A stretch of 7,579 nucleotides of DNA, taken from the NCBI GenBank assembly GCA_002292015.1, contig DBBD01000074.1, positions 1 to 7,579 on the forward strand. The letters are read 5' to 3'. The notes under the pieces are model-generated. The model made no database searches. It saw only the letters and a list, made by a program, of their open reading frames with translations, and had not been told where the DNA came from. The DNA comes from Firmicutes bacterium UBA993 (GTDB lineage Bacteria; Bacillota; Dethiobacteria; DTU022). The position numbers and the translations under genes are program-made. Numbering within the stretch: the stretch's first letter is position 1; each line of letters starts with the position of its first letter. Of the stretch, positions 6,894-7,579 are shown in pieces.

Positions 6894-7433
6894 CTAAGCC
6901 TGGGAATCTTTTCCTTCTTCCGGCCTGATGCGCCGGATTCCTTTTACCAGTATCACAGTTAGGATCGCTGCTACAATCAGCTCTGGCACACCGTGCAGCA
7001 CCCCGATCGAAACGGATACTTCTGCCGGCAGATAACCCCTAAAGGTGGCCATCCCTAAAACAAGGATCGTGTTGGTTGCAGATCCGGCTGCCCCAGCTAA
7101 GACACAGGCTAAAATCGTATTGATTCTTTTTGCAGCATGGTAAACCAGGTAGGCGACAACTCCGATAAAAAGACGGGGGAAGACTGATACCAGCGGGTCG
7201 GCAAAAAAAGGCGCCCCCGGCTGTAAGAAACTGAAAAGGCCGAAAATAGCACCGGTTATCAACCCGACAACCGGTCCTTCCAGCACTCCGCCTAAAATTG
7301 CCGGTATATGCATGATTGTGGCATGACCGGCTGGGGTAGGTACCGGAATAAAACCTAACCGGGTGACACCCAACAAAATGGATATTGCTCCGAGTGTCCC
7401 GGAAATAACAATTTTACGGATCGATAAACTCAT
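6894..7433 (-). CDS. ECF transporter S component, substrate unassigned
   Basis: This 179-residue, very hydrophobic protein binds the substrate of the ECF importer in the membrane. About six helices can be drawn (near 8-28, 41-52, 54-70, 82-99, 106-128, 143-165). The early stretch G-H-A-T-I-M-H-I-P (37-44), followed by G-x-x-x-G-P-V-V-G-x-x-x-G and F-G-L-F-S-F (64-69), is the usual look of PF12822-type S components. Small residues G12 and A16 in helix 1 could serve as the EcfT contact normally made by an AxxxA motif. It is the first gene of a leftward operon S-ecfA1-ecfA2-ecfT, so the importer is probably dedicated to one substrate. Vitamin transporters of this family carry pantothenate, folate, cobalamin, riboflavin and others; I cannot choose among them. 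The start ATG has AGGAGG seven bases upstream. Confidence 0.87.
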   Translation of the reverse strand: MSLSIRKIVISGTLGAISILLGVTRLGFIPVPTPAGHATIMHIPAILGGVLEGPVVGLITGAIFGLFSFLQPGAPFFADPLVSVFPRLFIGVVAYLVYHAAKRINTILACVLAGAAGSATNTILVLGMATFRGYLPAEVSVSIGVLHGVPELIVAAILTVILVKGIRRIRPEEGKDSQA

Positions 7434-7440
7434 ATTGTAG

Positions 7441-7446
7441 CCTCCT
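7441..7446 (-). promoter_or_regulatory. Ribosome binding site of the S component gene
   Basis: A perfect AGGAGG on the minus strand, seven bases before the ATG at 7433, fixes the start codon. Confidence 0.85.
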
Positions 7447-7484
7447 GTTATCTTGTCAGTATAAATGCTCTAAAACGCGGTAAC

Positions 7485-7514
7485 ATTCTACAGGATTGGT
7501 TCCATCTCCTTCAA
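7485..7514 (-). promoter_or_regulatory. Probable sigma-A promoter of the ECF operon
   Basis: On the minus strand TTGAAG (7509-7514) and TAGAAT (7485-7490) are separated by 18 bases. Transcription would begin near 7478, leaving a leader of roughly 45 bases before the S gene. That is too short for a known vitamin riboswitch, and I see no such motif in it. An alternative -10 (TATACT, in the stretch 7457-7462) lacks a well-spaced -35. Confidence 0.45.
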
Positions 7515-7530
7515 GACCAAAAAATTTCTA

Positions 7531-7545
7531 TTGAAGAATGTTCAA
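7531..7545. repeat. Short inverted repeat over the rightward -35 box
   Basis: TTGAA, five bases, TTCAA forms a perfect 5-bp-arm inverted repeat covering the rightward -35 element. Its placement between divergent promoters would suit an operator, but arms this short can arise by chance. Confidence 0.2.
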
Positions 7546-7558
7546 AATGGAGTAGAAT
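7531..7558 (+). promoter_or_regulatory. Probable rightward sigma-A promoter leaving the window
   Basis: TTGAAG (7531-7536) and TAGAAT (7553-7558) are separated by 16 bases. An AGGAGA follows immediately at 7559-7564 and a TTG ends the window at 7577-7579. The AGGAGA would lie at or before the start of a transcript from this promoter, so either the promoter or that ribosome binding site is real, probably not both. The -35 boxes of the two divergent promoters face each other across 16 bases (7515-7530). Confidence 0.4.
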
Positions 7559-7579
7559 AGGAGAAAGTACTTAAAATTG

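Noticed and set aside
7447..7579. Vitamin riboswitch upstream of the ECF operon
   Set aside because: No TPP, FMN or cobalamin box sequences seen, and the predicted leader is only about 45 bases.

Overview
The window looks like a chromosomal fragment of a Bacillota (Clostridia-like) bacterium with fairly balanced base composition. The inference rests on strong AGGAGG-type ribosome binding sites, TTG start use, a UPF0182 membrane protein, a group III type phosphofructokinase and a four-gene ECF vitamin/metal transporter operon. I cannot name the genus. I see no tRNA, rRNA, CRISPR array, insertion sequence or phage gene, and no intergenic stretch longer than about 150 bases.

Left half, plus strand: a UPF0182 (COG1615) membrane protein, cut at its N-terminus by the window edge (2-2683), is followed after 22 bases by one long reading frame (2706-4298). 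That frame encodes a complete ribonuclease HI (residues 1-143), a 30-residue polar linker and a complete 6-phosphofructokinase (about residues 172-530). The fusion is the most unusual thing here. The PFK part has no ATG, GTG or TTG of its own before its first active-site loop. The linker carries A6 and A9 runs, each followed by TAA in the -1 frame. The A9 run is followed nine bases later by a compact hairpin and the pair is preceded by an SD-like AGGGGA. This layout resembles the dnaX recoding signal and suggests that the gene makes both a free RNase HI of about 169 residues and the 530-residue RNase HI-PFK fusion.

Right half, minus strand: a tight operon reads leftward as S component (6894-7433), ecfA1 (6034-6873), ecfA2 (5183-6049) and ecfT (4356-5183). 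Genes overlap or are separated by 20 bases, so one dedicated ECF importer is expected. Its two ATPases are asymmetric: EcfA2 has Asp in place of the catalytic Glu and Asn in place of the switch His, while EcfA1 has LSEGQ in place of LSGGQ. All of these departures fall on the same composite nucleotide site. The substrate cannot be read from the sequence; no riboswitch is visible in the short leader.

The two halves converge across 57 bases (4299-4355) in which I find no convincing terminator for either strand. At the right edge (7434-7579) two back-to-back sigma-A-like promoters are visible: one drives the ECF operon leftward, the other points out of the window.
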